Counted from the stretch's first letter, positions 6,863 to 15,092 are shown. The stretch is DNA of 15,387 nucleotides from JAQUCI01 sp034932685 (GCA_034932685.1 JAYFOM010000026.1:1-15387); one strand, 5' to 3'. The notes: a model not told the origin generated them from the letters alone. Translations and numbers: made by a program.

Positions 6863-7432
6863 TTAGTTACCTCCCCGCAACATGACTAATATCTCGCCAC
6901 GATATACACTATACTCTGTGTCAAACTTATAACCTTCATATGAAACATCCGCAAAAGAATTAGTCTGTTGGAGTTTGAGTGCATAATTAGATGGGGCAGC
7001 TGGATTTTTAGTTGAGAACTCTACACTTACCACATTTTGTTCATAAGTAATCTTGGTATAAGCAAGATCTGTAGGTTTTTCATAATAAAGGATAGCTAAA
7101 ACCTCAGAATCATAACGTGGTAGATAAGCGAAGATACTTTGTATTTCTTTGATTCTGGTATCAATATCATTAAGACTGATTAACTTCTTTTGAATATCGT
7201 TTAATTCATCAACCTTTGATTTAATACTACTATCATTTAAATAATTATTAATATCATTAATCTTATTTTTGACACCAGTATTGTCCACAAGCAATTTAAT
7301 ACTATACGCTCCCATTAAAAGCATAGCTACAATTATAATAGCCAAATATAAGCGAACCGGTGAAGTACGACTAGCAACAACTTTTTGTTCTAAACGATAA
7401 CGTTCGTATAGATTCATATCTGTTTTCTTCAT
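6863..7432 (-). CDS. pilN: PilN-like inner-membrane protein
   Basis: A 189-residue bitopic protein with a cytoplasmic N-terminus, one transmembrane helix (about 28-47), then a helical segment and a small alpha/beta domain. PilN proteins usually start with an I-N-L-L-P-x-R-like peptide that docks into PilM. Here the matching region is M-N-L-Y-E-R-Y-R (residues 6-13), keeping Asn-Leu but not the Leu-Pro. The assignment rests on the architecture, this remnant and the position between pilM and pilO. The start ATG is 4 nt after the pilM stop, with AAGGAAGTGA as Shine-Dalgarno overlapping the pilM end. It forms the PilN/PilO heterodimer in the membrane. Confidence 0.75.
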   Translation of the reverse strand: MKKTDMNLYERYRLEQKVVASRTSPVRLYLAIIIVAMLLMGAYSIKLLVDNTGVKNKINDINNYLNDSSIKSKVDELNDIQKKLISLNDIDTRIKEIQSIFAYLPRYDSEVLAILYYEKPTDLAYTKITYEQNVVSVEFSTKNPAAPSNYALKLQQTNSFADVSYEGYKFDTEYSVYRGEILVMLRGGN

Positions 7433-7436
7433 CTTA

Positions 7437-8336
7437 TCACTTCCTTATCAAAGTACCGATCGCATTAATATAGCGATTCTCGTACTTTACATTAGCTTCA
7501 ACATTAGCTGGTTTACCAATGATGACACAAGGTATCATTAATTCATTGTCTACCTTTGATCTTACTGCTTCAAGAATATCATCTGCGCCGGATAAAACAA
7601 TCTTCTTAGCGTTTTGGCCACTTTCACGAGTATAGGCAAACTGAACCATCTTATTAATGTTTTCAACAACCGCAGTAATAAAATCATCAGCACTATCATC
7701 GCTATATTGTAATAAGCGATTGTTACGTGATAAAGCATATTTACCATCTTCAAATAAGTATAACCGTAAGTGGTTAGCTGATATATCAGCTAATATCAAC
7801 TGTTGATTATCAGTAAAGATATCCATACCATCAACCAATTTGATAACTGCATTGGTGGCAGAATCAATCGCAACGATTTTTAGTTTGCTTTCTTTTAAAA
7901 CATTGATATAACTTTCAAGCGCATCCTTAAGGATCGCGACTGCTAGAATACGATAAAATTTACTATCATCTTCAACTACTTCTTCCAAGATAACATAATC
8001 CATCACGTAATCAGGTGTTAGATTAAGTACACTCATCATTTCGCTTCTAACTAGCAACGCTAAACGCTTTTCGTCTACTCTTGGTATCATTAACTCGCGA
8101 TAAATGATCGACGAGTTATTAATACAAAGATTAGTGCTCTTGCCACTAAAGCCTCCACTTTTGATTTTGTTGGTTAAAAGGTTACTAAAATCTTCAACAT
8201 TGGTTATTCCTTTATCGCTAATCCATTCTTCAGGAAACTCAAAACAATCTTTCTTCTGAATCACTACTTTTGTTTTCTTGACCCGTGCTTGAACTAAATA
8301 AACACAGCTTCGACAAATCTCAATTGAAAGCGCCAT
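7437..8336 (-). CDS. pilM: PilM-like actin-fold pilus assembly protein
   Basis: A 299-residue soluble protein with the PilM/FtsA-like actin fold pattern: an N-terminal beta strand L-S-I-E-I, a conserved middle L-A-L-L-V-R-S-E-M followed by a D-Y-V segment, a second strand block L-I-L-A-D-I-S-A-N-H (about 181-190), and a C-terminal I-V-L-S-G-A-D-D-I. It is shorter than most PilM proteins (about 350). The first phosphate-binding loop, normally D-I-G-S-x-x-x-K, reads E-I-C-R-S-C-V-Y, so nucleotide binding may be weakened or lost. It would bind the cytoplasmic tail of PilN and sit near the motors. The start has AAAGGGG about 8 nt upstream and is 20 nt after the pilC stop. Family is inferred from motif pattern and gene order. 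Confidence 0.78.
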   Translation of the reverse strand: MALSIEICRSCVYLVQARVKKTKVVIQKKDCFEFPEEWISDKGITNVEDFSNLLTNKIKSGGFSGKSTNLCINNSSIIYRELMIPRVDEKRLALLVRSEMMSVLNLTPDYVMDYVILEEVVEDDSKFYRILAVAILKDALESYINVLKESKLKIVAIDSATNAVIKLVDGMDIFTDNQQLILADISANHLRLYLFEDGKYALSRNNRLLQYSDDSADDFITAVVENINKMVQFAYTRESGQNAKKIVLSGADDILEAVRSKVDNELMIPCVIIGKPANVEANVKYENRYINAIGTLIRK

Positions 8337-8356
8337 TAATTCTACCCCTTTCCTTT

Positions 8357-9547
8357 TTATGCTCCAATAGTTTCATACATTTGAAATATCGGTTGGATGA
8401 TTGAAATAACGATAAAACCAATAATCACCCCTAATATAACTATCATGATTGGTTCCATCAATGATACCATCCTCTGTAAAGCAACTTCAGCCTCATTATC
8501 AAAATAATCAGCAGTACTATTTAGAATATCACCAAGCGAACCCGACTCTTCACCAATATAGATCATTGATGATAACATTGGATCAAATGATTCAGTATCA
8601 CTTATCGCTTTTGATATCAATTCTCCTCTACTGACATTTAATATGACACTATCAAATACCTCTTCTAAATACGTATTATTAAGTACTCTACTGGTAGTTT
8701 CAAGCATATCAATAGTTTGAACACCACTAGAATATAAAGAAGCTAACGCTCTTGCACAACGCGCAGAGTAAATTGTTTGATTAAGTTTACCGATGATTGG
8801 GATATACAATTTAAACTGATCAAATCTTACCCTAATACCATGAATGTTTAAACCAGCTTTAACCAAAACAACCGTAAGTACCAATACTAGAATAATACTA
8901 AGCCAATTATCAATCAAGAAATGACTAAAGTTTAATAATATCCTTGTAGTCCATGGCACATCTTCTGGCGCAAACATTCCGGTTATTGCCGGTAATACAA
9001 ACATTACTAACAATAAGATAACAACGATTGATACAATCCCAAGAATGATCGGATACATACTTGATGAACGAATCTTACTATTGATCTTCAGTTCTTTCTC
9101 ATAATGGTCAGCCATACGAGTAAGACTTATATCAAGGGTTCCACCCAACTCTCCTGCTGATATCATATTAACTAATAATTCTGGAAAAGCCCCTTTTTGT
9201 AGTTCCATTGAATTAGAAAGCGAGTTACCTTTTTGAACATCCTCATATATTTTTGTGAATACTTTACGTGACTTATTATCTTGGGCTTTATTTTGTAACA
9301 TATCTAAAGCTTGGATGATTGGTATACCAGATTTGATCATCGTGCCAAGTTGACGACAAAAAACAACAAGTGTTTTTAACTTTAGTTTGCTTGCGACTTC
9401 AACCACTGAAGCCGTTTCATTAAATTCCAAAAGATAGAAATTCTTCGCTTTGACAGCTTGCATTAGATCTTGCGTTGTCTCAGCTTGATAAATCTCTTTT
9501 AATTGGTTACCTTTAGCATCTAATACTGTAACACTATAACTTTTCAT
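8357..9547 (-). CDS. pilC: Pilus platform protein PilC (GspF family)
   Basis: I choose ATG at 9545-9547 (MKSYSV, 396 residues), which lies 5-8 nt after AGAGGTGA (9553-9560). An upstream GTG (9554-9556) and ATG (9551-9553) sit inside that ribosome binding site. Two T2SSF repeats are visible: F-C-R-Q-L-G-T-M-I-K-S-G-I-P (about 63-75) and the second A-R-C-A-R-A-L-A-S-L-Y-S-S-G-V (about 261-275). Three membrane segments lie at roughly 164-188, 213-232 and 364-390, the last preceding the typical C-terminal P-I-F-Q-M-Y. PilC is the integral platform turned by PilB and PilT to add or remove pilins. The stop of the upstream minor-pilin gene (TAG at 9559-9561) is embedded in its Shine-Dalgarno, giving tight coupling. 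Confidence 0.93.
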   Translation of the reverse strand: MKSYSVTVLDAKGNQLKEIYQAETTQDLMQAVKAKNFYLLEFNETASVVEVASKLKLKTLVVFCRQLGTMIKSGIPIIQALDMLQNKAQDNKSRKVFTKIYEDVQKGNSLSNSMELQKGAFPELLVNMISAGELGGTLDISLTRMADHYEKELKINSKIRSSSMYPIILGIVSIVVILLLVMFVLPAITGMFAPEDVPWTTRILLNFSHFLIDNWLSIILVLVLTVVLVKAGLNIHGIRVRFDQFKLYIPIIGKLNQTIYSARCARALASLYSSGVQTIDMLETTSRVLNNTYLEEVFDSVILNVSRGELISKAISDTESFDPMLSSMIYIGEESGSLGDILNSTADYFDNEAEVALQRMVSLMEPIMIVILGVIIGFIVISIIQPIFQMYETIGA

Positions 9548-9558
9548 TCGCATCACCT

Positions 9559-11154
9559 CTATTGTTCAATGGTATTACCCATAGTCATTAACAGCATTGG
9601 CGCTGTTGAACCTGATCCACCAGTTATCGGATCAAGAATTTCAAAAGGGAAATTCTCAAAAGCGACATCATCATAATAAACTCTAATATTACCATCTCCC
9701 AAGAATGTATTAGCCACAATAGCGCCATTAACACGCCCACTACCTGAAACAACAAAATGCGCATTAGGGGCGTAATATAGTGTTACGGTAGTATATGAGC
9801 CACCAGTGACTGTTACTGAATCACCACCTGTTACAACATAACCTTCAATCGCACCTGACCCGGTCACTGTGATGTTTAAGTTAGCCGCCATTAATGATAA
9901 ATGATAAGTTGCAGAACCACCAACGGTTACAGTATGTGGTTTAATAACACCCTTGTCCTTGACATAAATTGGGTCAACATATATCAATAATCTTTCTGGT
10001 TCATCAATTGCCCCAACTGGAATTGAGCTAGTGTAGTTAAATGATATTCTCGCTGATTCATTACTTGTAGCTGTTTGCTCTGTATTACCTGTAACATGAA
10101 TGATAAGTTTTCCGGTTCCTGTTACTCTAAAGTGATTATTTAGCTGTAAGCGATCAACAACGAAATGTATATCAGTATCACCAACATTGATAGTGAAATT
10201 ACTTCCTGCACTTATATTGATTTCTGGCACATAGTACCAAGTTGATGTAGATGGAATATTGTAAACTACTTCGTTACTATCCCAGAAATTTTTAAGGATA
10301 CTGCCATCACTTCTAACAAGTGCTCTACCGGCTGATGAAAAGAGCGGTAAACGCGCAAGTGTTGTTTTATTAGGATATGTAGGAATGGTAATCTGGGGAA
10401 ACTCATATACTTCATCAAGAGGATCAACCGCATTTAAACCACCTTCAGTAATAATGTTATTGATATTTGATGTTGTAGTAAAAATATTACTATTAATAAG
10501 ATTACCGTTACTATCAAAAAGCGAAGGATCAAGTTCAATTGCCGGGACACGAGTTGACCAAGCTAAATTAATGGCTCCAGCACTGGTTGAGTATGTAGAG
10601 ATTGGTGCACCAATAATCTGTGAACTGCCAGTTAATTGAATACTTCCCTTAGTCATTAATGCCTTATCAATCATAAAGCCATTGCCACCCATTCCTAATA
10701 CATACTTAAACGCAAAAGAAGTCGACAATGTTCTAGCGTAATGACCATAGTTACCAGCTGATCTAATGGTATAAATACTATAACCATCCGCATCCATACC
10801 GCTATATTCCATAGTAATATCAGCGATTGGAATAATGCCTTGATTTTCAGATAAAACTAATTCTTGACTAGCATTGTTAGTAATATAACTGTCAATCGCT
10901 GACATAAAGGCCTGTGTGCTTAGTGCTGGACTAGTCTCACTTAACCCAACAACATACTCCTTAAAATCCGTAACTGCCTTAGTCAAACCAGCTTCAGCGG
11001 TATAATAGGCTGTTGTATTTTCTTTAGTTCTCATTGATTGTCTTAAATTACCGTTTGCCAATATAACAAGGCTTCCTACCAATGCCGTCAAGACTAAAAA
11101 GATGATCATAACGGTTATCAAAGCCATGCCATTTTTATTTTTTAAAACGCGCAT
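9559..11154 (-). CDS. Large GspK/PilX-like minor prepilin with beta-rich C-terminal domain
   Basis: A 531-residue prepilin-like protein. The start is ATG at 11152-11154 after AAAGGGTGA, one base after the preceding stop. A GTG at 11163 would lie within the ribosome binding site. The leader ends K-N-K-N-G, followed by M-A-L-I-T-V-M-I and a hydrophobic helix to about residue 32. Position +5 is Thr, not Glu, as in GspK/PilX-type tip pilins. A helix with A-E-A-G-L then follows, typical of PilX N-terminal regions. The remaining 430 residues are Thr/Ser/Gly/Asn-rich, and from about residue 320 contain repeated V-T-G-[ST]-G-type turns spaced about 20 residues, suggesting a beta-helix or stacked beta-sandwich. 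With the GspI- and GspJ-like pilins it probably forms the tip complex that primes assembly; a surface-binding role for the large domain is inference. Confidence 0.82.
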   Translation of the reverse strand: MRVLKNKNGMALITVMIIFLVLTALVGSLVILANGNLRQSMRTKENTTAYYTAEAGLTKAVTDFKEYVVGLSETSPALSTQAFMSAIDSYITNNASQELVLSENQGIIPIADITMEYSGMDADGYSIYTIRSAGNYGHYARTLSTSFAFKYVLGMGGNGFMIDKALMTKGSIQLTGSSQIIGAPISTYSTSAGAINLAWSTRVPAIELDPSLFDSNGNLINSNIFTTTSNINNIITEGGLNAVDPLDEVYEFPQITIPTYPNKTTLARLPLFSSAGRALVRSDGSILKNFWDSNEVVYNIPSTSTWYYVPEINISAGSNFTINVGDTDIHFVVDRLQLNNHFRVTGTGKLIIHVTGNTEQTATSNESARISFNYTSSIPVGAIDEPERLLIYVDPIYVKDKGVIKPHTVTVGGSATYHLSLMAANLNITVTGSGAIEGYVVTGGDSVTVTGGSYTTVTLYYAPNAHFVVSGSGRVNGAIVANTFLGDGNIRVYYDDVAFENFPFEILDPITGGSGSTAPMLLMTMGNTIEQ

Positions 11155-11155
11155 T

Positions 11156-11584
11156 TTAATCACCCTTTCTTAGGTAAATTCTAGTTTGAGCGATAACAAT
11201 ATCACCACGCTCATCGGGTGTAGATATAATAGCTAGATCAAGATAAGTTAGATCATCCGCGATCGTTACTTGAAAATCAGCGATCTGACTTGCAATCCTT
11301 ATATTATTACGATATATTTTGTCATCTACTAAACAATATTCTTGATCATTGGTAATGACACAGCCACCATCAATTGATAATGTTTGATGCGATTTACGAA
11401 TATCTTTCTCAAAGTTAACCGCAACAATCCTGACATTTTCTTGTCGCGCTATCTTTGAATCTTCACTTTTGAAAAATTGTGAAGTAAACCTAACAACCGT
11501 TACCATTGCGGCTGATATGATGCCAATCAAAGCGATAACGATCACTAACTCGATTAAAGTAAAGCCTTTACGTTTATTTTTCAT
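11156..11584 (-). CDS. Minor prepilin, GspJ/PilW-like
   Basis: A 142-residue prepilin starting at ATG 11582-11584. A TTG four codons upstream also opens the frame but lies inside the preceding gene; GGTGG at 5-nt spacing supports the ATG. The class III leader MKNKRKG is followed by F-T-L-I-E-L-V-I-V-I-A-L-I-G with Glu at +5 and a long hydrophobic helix. The globular part has two cysteines (in G-G-C-V and E-Y-C-L, 11 residues apart) and a beta-rich end. The length and position between a GspI-like and a GspK-like gene match the pseudopilin order I-J-K; in Gram-positive pili a PilW/ComGF-like name would be used. The preceding gene's TAA lies one base before its ATG and its Shine-Dalgarno is in that gene's last codons. 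Confidence 0.8.
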   Translation of the reverse strand: MKNKRKGFTLIELVIVIALIGIISAAMVTVVRFTSQFFKSEDSKIARQENVRIVAVNFEKDIRKSHQTLSIDGGCVITNDQEYCLVDDKIYRNNIRIASQIADFQVTIADDLTYLDLAIISTPDERGDIVIAQTRIYLRKGD

Positions 11585-11585
11585 G

Positions 11586-12011
11586 TTAACCACCAAAACT
11601 CAAAACCGATTCAATTTGGCTTTTCTGACCACTTATGGTGACATTTGTGCTCGCTACTTCCACAATGACTGAAACGAAATTATTTTGAGGATCGTTGAAA
11701 TTCACATTTATGGTAATCTGATAGCCATTTTCAGTTTTCACAAGGCGATAATTATCACCATTTTGCTCTATTAATGTATAACCATCATTGACAATATTAG
11801 CTATCAATTGATCTTCGTTAATGGTCTTACTATAGTGGTATATACTCTCACTTACATCTTGAGCTATATAATTTGATGTAAGATTAGCCTCTGATAAAAT
11901 ATTCATTTTAGCTAACACTAAAAAAGCTGGATAAATCGCAACTACGATTATTCCAAATATCGCCAAGGAAATAACTACCTCAATTAGTGTCATGCCACTT
12001 CTATTTTTCAT
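11586..12011 (-). CDS. Minor prepilin, GspI/PilV-like, first gene of the pilus operon
   Basis: A 141-residue prepilin with leader MKNRSG, cleavage before M-T-L-I-E-V-V-I-S-L-A-I-F-G (Glu at +5), and a hydrophobic N-terminal helix with Pro28. The M-T-L-I-E-V start with a following S-L-A-I is typical of GspI/PilV-type minor pilins. The rest is a small beta-rich domain without cysteines. It opens a compact seven-gene run (this gene, GspJ-like, GspK-like, pilC, pilM, pilN, pilO) with gaps of 1, 1, 11, 20, 4 and 1 nt, so all are probably on one transcript. The ribosome binding site is AAGGTGA about 6 nt before ATG. It would join the minor-pilin initiation complex at the fibre tip. Confidence 0.82.
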   Translation of the reverse strand: MKNRSGMTLIEVVISLAIFGIIVVAIYPAFLVLAKMNILSEANLTSNYIAQDVSESIYHYSKTINEDQLIANIVNDGYTLIEQNGDNYRLVKTENGYQITINVNFNDPQNNFVSVIVEVASTNVTISGQKSQIESVLSFGG

Positions 12012-12031
12012 TAATTCACCTTACTAAGTTA

Positions 12032-12060
12032 ATATTATCACTAACAATGTTAATTTTAAA
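12032..12060 (-). promoter_or_regulatory. Weak candidate promoter of the minor-pilin/pilCMNO operon
   Basis: In the 174-bp gap upstream of the first minor-pilin gene, the minus strand has TTTAAA (12055-12060) followed after 17 bp by TAATAT (12032-12037). An overlapping GATAAT (12034-12039, 15-bp spacing) is an alternative -10. The match is modest in AT-rich DNA. The gap holds no other gene that I can see. Confidence 0.28.
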
Positions 12061-12185
12061 GACATTTCATTTTCATAAGTTTTCATTGAATACACTAAAT
12101 CAACTAATAACGATTAGCTCTATTTCAAAAATATAATATACCTTTTTGGGTAAGTATGATAGTTCTATATTAAATAAATACTAGC

Positions 12186-13463
12186 TTACATCTTTATATT
12201 GATTGATGTTTTATAAAACTCTTTTAATGCTTGATAAATAAATAAGCTATCGCTTGCGCCCATTGTTTCAACTGCCGCATGCATTGCTAATTGTGGTAAT
12301 CCAATATCAACGGAAGAAACACTTACGTGGCTTAAACTGATACCACCAAGCGTCGATCCATTTCTCATATCAGAACGACAAGTAAAGTCTTGCCATTTAA
12401 CTTTTGCTTTATCACAAATATCCTTAAAAACACTTGAAGTTAAAGCATTTGTTGTATAGTTGACATGATGCTTGATCACAACACCCTCATTTAACTTGAC
12501 TTTATTGGTTAAATCACTTTTGGTGGCCGCATTTGGATGAAGCGCATGCCCATTATCAGCACTTACTAAAAATGATCGACTTAAAACCGGATATACACTA
12601 ACCTTCATTGCTTCACAACTTCTAATGATAAAATCGTTTAAGAATGTTGAATCAGCGCCATTTTGCGTTAAACTACCGATCTCTTCACTATCAAAACAAC
12701 AATAAATACGATTAGTGCTTGCATCATCACAAGTAAGAAATGCCATTAAGGAGTTATATGCACATGCTAAATTGTCTAGTCTTGGCGAAACGATGAACTC
12801 ATTGTTAATACCTACGTAAGTTGCTTTAGCTCGTGTATAAAGAAATAGATCATAATCGCAAACCGATTGATAATTAACATAATTAGCTAATAATTCTTTT
12901 ACTTGTCCTGTTTTATCAGCTAAACCAATAATTGGTAATAGATCAACTTGTGGATTGAGATTGTTTCGATCATTTACTTCTCTATTTATATGAATCGCTT
13001 GACTGGGAATAACTAATAAATCTTGATCAATATGAATGATCTCACTTTTAAAGCCATCATCATCTTTGATCACTACTCTACCAGCTAATGAAAGTGGTCG
13101 ATCAAGCCAAGAATATAATATCATTCCACCATAACCATTAGTGTTAAGTTTTATATAGCCATTCTCGCTTATTTCACTACCTGGTTTTAATGAAAATCCT
13201 GGTGAATCACTGTGACTTGCGACGATGTTGAATCCCTTATTATCAGATGGATCATTGATCACCCCAGCAATAATTGACGAATCATTTCTTACTACAAAGT
13301 ACTTACTGCCCTTTTTAATATTCCATTCATCTTTTTCACTTAATCGTTCAAACCCAGCTTTTGTAAGCAAGCTACAAATATTAGCAACACAATTAAAAGC
13401 GGTTGGTGAGTCATCAATAAAACTCATTAATCCTTGATTAATATCATCAAAACTTAACGTCAT
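12186..13463 (-). CDS. apeB: M18-family metallo-aminopeptidase
   Basis: A 425-residue M18 aminopeptidase of normal length. The start ATG at 13461-13463 has AAGGAGG (13470-13476) at 6-nt spacing; a longer frame from 13490 adds a basic stretch that is only pyrG sequence read out of frame. Expected zinc ligands and catalytic residues are visible: His84 and Asp86 in A-S-H-S-D-S-P, Asp230 in P-R-L-D-N, Glu260/Glu261 in D-S-E-E-I-G-S, Asp303 in S-A-D-N-G-H, and His395 in M-H-A-A-V-E-T-M-G. These enzymes remove N-terminal residues (often acidic or neutral) from peptides in the cytosol as large homo-oligomers. Its start overlaps the end of pyrG by 17 bp, so it is translationally coupled to it. A metabolic link to CTP synthesis is not obvious. 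No clear terminator follows its stop. Confidence 0.93.
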   Translation of the reverse strand: MTLSFDDINQGLMSFIDDSPTAFNCVANICSLLTKAGFERLSEKDEWNIKKGSKYFVVRNDSSIIAGVINDPSDNKGFNIVASHSDSPGFSLKPGSEISENGYIKLNTNGYGGMILYSWLDRPLSLAGRVVIKDDDGFKSEIIHIDQDLLVIPSQAIHINREVNDRNNLNPQVDLLPIIGLADKTGQVKELLANYVNYQSVCDYDLFLYTRAKATYVGINNEFIVSPRLDNLACAYNSLMAFLTCDDASTNRIYCCFDSEEIGSLTQNGADSTFLNDFIIRSCEAMKVSVYPVLSRSFLVSADNGHALHPNAATKSDLTNKVKLNEGVVIKHHVNYTTNALTSSVFKDICDKAKVKWQDFTCRSDMRNGSTLGGISLSHVSVSSVDIGLPQLAMHAAVETMGASDSLFIYQALKEFYKTSINIKM

Positions 13464-15069
13464 TTTCTTCCTCCTTTTTTTTCTTGGCATTTTTTATCAG
13501 TTGATAAAAAAGCGGATGAGCGTTATTAGGACGGCTTTTAAATTCTGGATGGAACTGCACAGCTACATAGAAACGCTTATTAGTTAATTCTATCGTTTCA
13601 ACAATGATTTCGTCAAACGATGTACCACTTATTACTAAGCCATTATCAACTAGTTTTTTACGAAACTTATTGTTGAACTCATAACGATGACGATGACGCT
13701 CATTTATTACTTCCTGCTTATATGCTTCAAACATCTTTGTCTCTTTTTTAATATAACACGGATAACTACCCAAACGCATCGTCCCACCTTTAGGAATATT
13801 CCCAAGTTGATCAGGCATAAGGTCGATGACATTGTAGGGATTGTTTTTACTAAATTCGCCTGAATTAGCATTACTCATATTACAAACATTTCGAGCAAAC
13901 TCAATTACCGCAATTTGCATGCCTAAACAAATACCTAAGAAAGGTATATCATTTTCTCTAACGTAAGAGCAAGTGACAATCATACCTTCAATACCACGTT
14001 CACCAAAGCCACCTGGAACAATAACACCATCAATACCACAAAGCTTACTTGCAACATTATCATAAGTTATTGTTTCACTATCAATCCAAACGATTTCAAC
14101 TTTTTGTTTTTGTTGAAAACCAGCATGAGCAATTGCTTCAGCAACCGAAAGATAAGCATCATGTAGTTTAACGTATTTTCCAACAATTGCAATCTTTAGT
14201 CCTTTCTGACTATTTTTGATATTATCAGCTAACTCAAGCCAAGCATTTAAGTTTGGTTCTTCACACTTTAAATTCAATTTTTGACAAACAACACGAGCAA
14301 GACCATTTTCATGTAACATCAAAGGTGCTTGATACAGTGATGGTAAAGTAATATTCTCAATGACACATTCACTGTTAATGTTACTAAACATGGCTATCTT
14401 ATCAATGATATCTTTGTTAAGTTTTTGATCACTGCGAGCAATTATGATATCAGGACTTAACCCCATTGATTGCATTTCTTTTACCGAATGTTGGGTTGGT
14501 TTAGACTTGTGTTCTTGCGTAAATGGTAAGTATGGAATCAATGTTACATGGATAAAAAGACAATTCGCCCTTCCCACTTCAATTGCGGTTTGACGAATTG
14601 CCTCGATAAATGGTTGACTTTCAATATCACCAATAGTACCTCCAACTTCGGTTATTAAAACATCAGGATTACTAACCTTAGTAGCTTTTGTTAAATGTTC
14701 TTTTATCTCATTGGTTATGTGGGGAATTATTTGAACGGTTTGTCCAAGATATTCTCCTTTACGTTCTTTGTTTAAAACATTCCAGAAAACACGACCACTT
14801 GTTAAATTTGAGTATTGATGAAGATTCTCATCAATAAAACGTTCATAATGGCCTAAATCAAGATCCGTTTCAGCACCATCATCCGTGACAAAAACCTCAC
14901 CATGTTGATAAGGGCTCATTGTCCCTGGATCAACGTTCATGTAAGGATCAAATTTCAACGCAGCAACTTTAATCCCTGATGCCTTTAAAAGACATCCTAA
15001 TGAAGCTGCAGTTATACCCTTACCTAAGCCAGAAACTACGCCACCAGTCACAAAGATGTATTTAGTCAT
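13447..15069 (-). CDS. pyrG: CTP synthase
   Basis: A 540-residue CTP synthase of full length. The N-terminal synthetase domain begins M-T-K-Y-I-F-V-T-G-G-V-V-S-G-L-G-K-G, containing the nucleotide-binding loop, followed by L-K-F-D-P-Y-M-N-V-D-P-G-T-M-S-P and G-E-V-F-V-T-D-D-G-A-E-T-D-L-D-L-G-H-Y-E-R-F. The C-terminal class I glutamine amidotransferase domain has P-G-G-F-G-E-R-G near 352-359, nucleophile Cys381 in G-I-C-L-G-M-Q, and the His507/Glu509 pair in Q-F-H-P-E-F. It makes CTP from UTP, ATP and glutamine. Start ATG 15069 has AAAGGGGGA upstream. In many Bacillota pyrG is controlled by an attenuator and reiterative initiation at a GGG start. I see no such terminator in this leader, only a 17-bp palindrome. 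It ends in TGA. Confidence 0.98.
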   Translation of the reverse strand: MTKYIFVTGGVVSGLGKGITAASLGCLLKASGIKVAALKFDPYMNVDPGTMSPYQHGEVFVTDDGAETDLDLGHYERFIDENLHQYSNLTSGRVFWNVLNKERKGEYLGQTVQIIPHITNEIKEHLTKATKVSNPDVLITEVGGTIGDIESQPFIEAIRQTAIEVGRANCLFIHVTLIPYLPFTQEHKSKPTQHSVKEMQSMGLSPDIIIARSDQKLNKDIIDKIAMFSNINSECVIENITLPSLYQAPLMLHENGLARVVCQKLNLKCEEPNLNAWLELADNIKNSQKGLKIAIVGKYVKLHDAYLSVAEAIAHAGFQQKQKVEIVWIDSETITYDNVASKLCGIDGVIVPGGFGERGIEGMIVTCSYVRENDIPFLGICLGMQIAVIEFARNVCNMSNANSGEFSKNNPYNVIDLMPDQLGNIPKGGTMRLGSYPCYIKKETKMFEAYKQEVINERHRHRYEFNNKFRKKLVDNGLVISGTSFDEIIVETIELTNKRFYVAVQFHPEFKSRPNNAHPLFYQLIKNAKKKKEEENDVKF

Positions 15070-15092
15070 ATATTTAAATCCCCCTTTAAATA

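Noticed and set aside
8449..8634. Plus-strand open frame opposite pilC
   Set aside because: Shadow of pilC; low-complexity product and no ribosome binding site. The same applies to open frames at 7562-7753, 10385-10639, 11469-11672 and 13225-13437.
2209..12011. Reading the locus as a ComG competence operon or a type II secretion system
   Set aside because: PilT, PilM, PilN and PilO are present and there is no secretin or GspC/GspL; the set matches a type IVa-like pilus.
12139..12152. Possible terminator (TACC / GGTA) after the aminopeptidase gene
   Set aside because: Only four base pairs; too weak to support termination.
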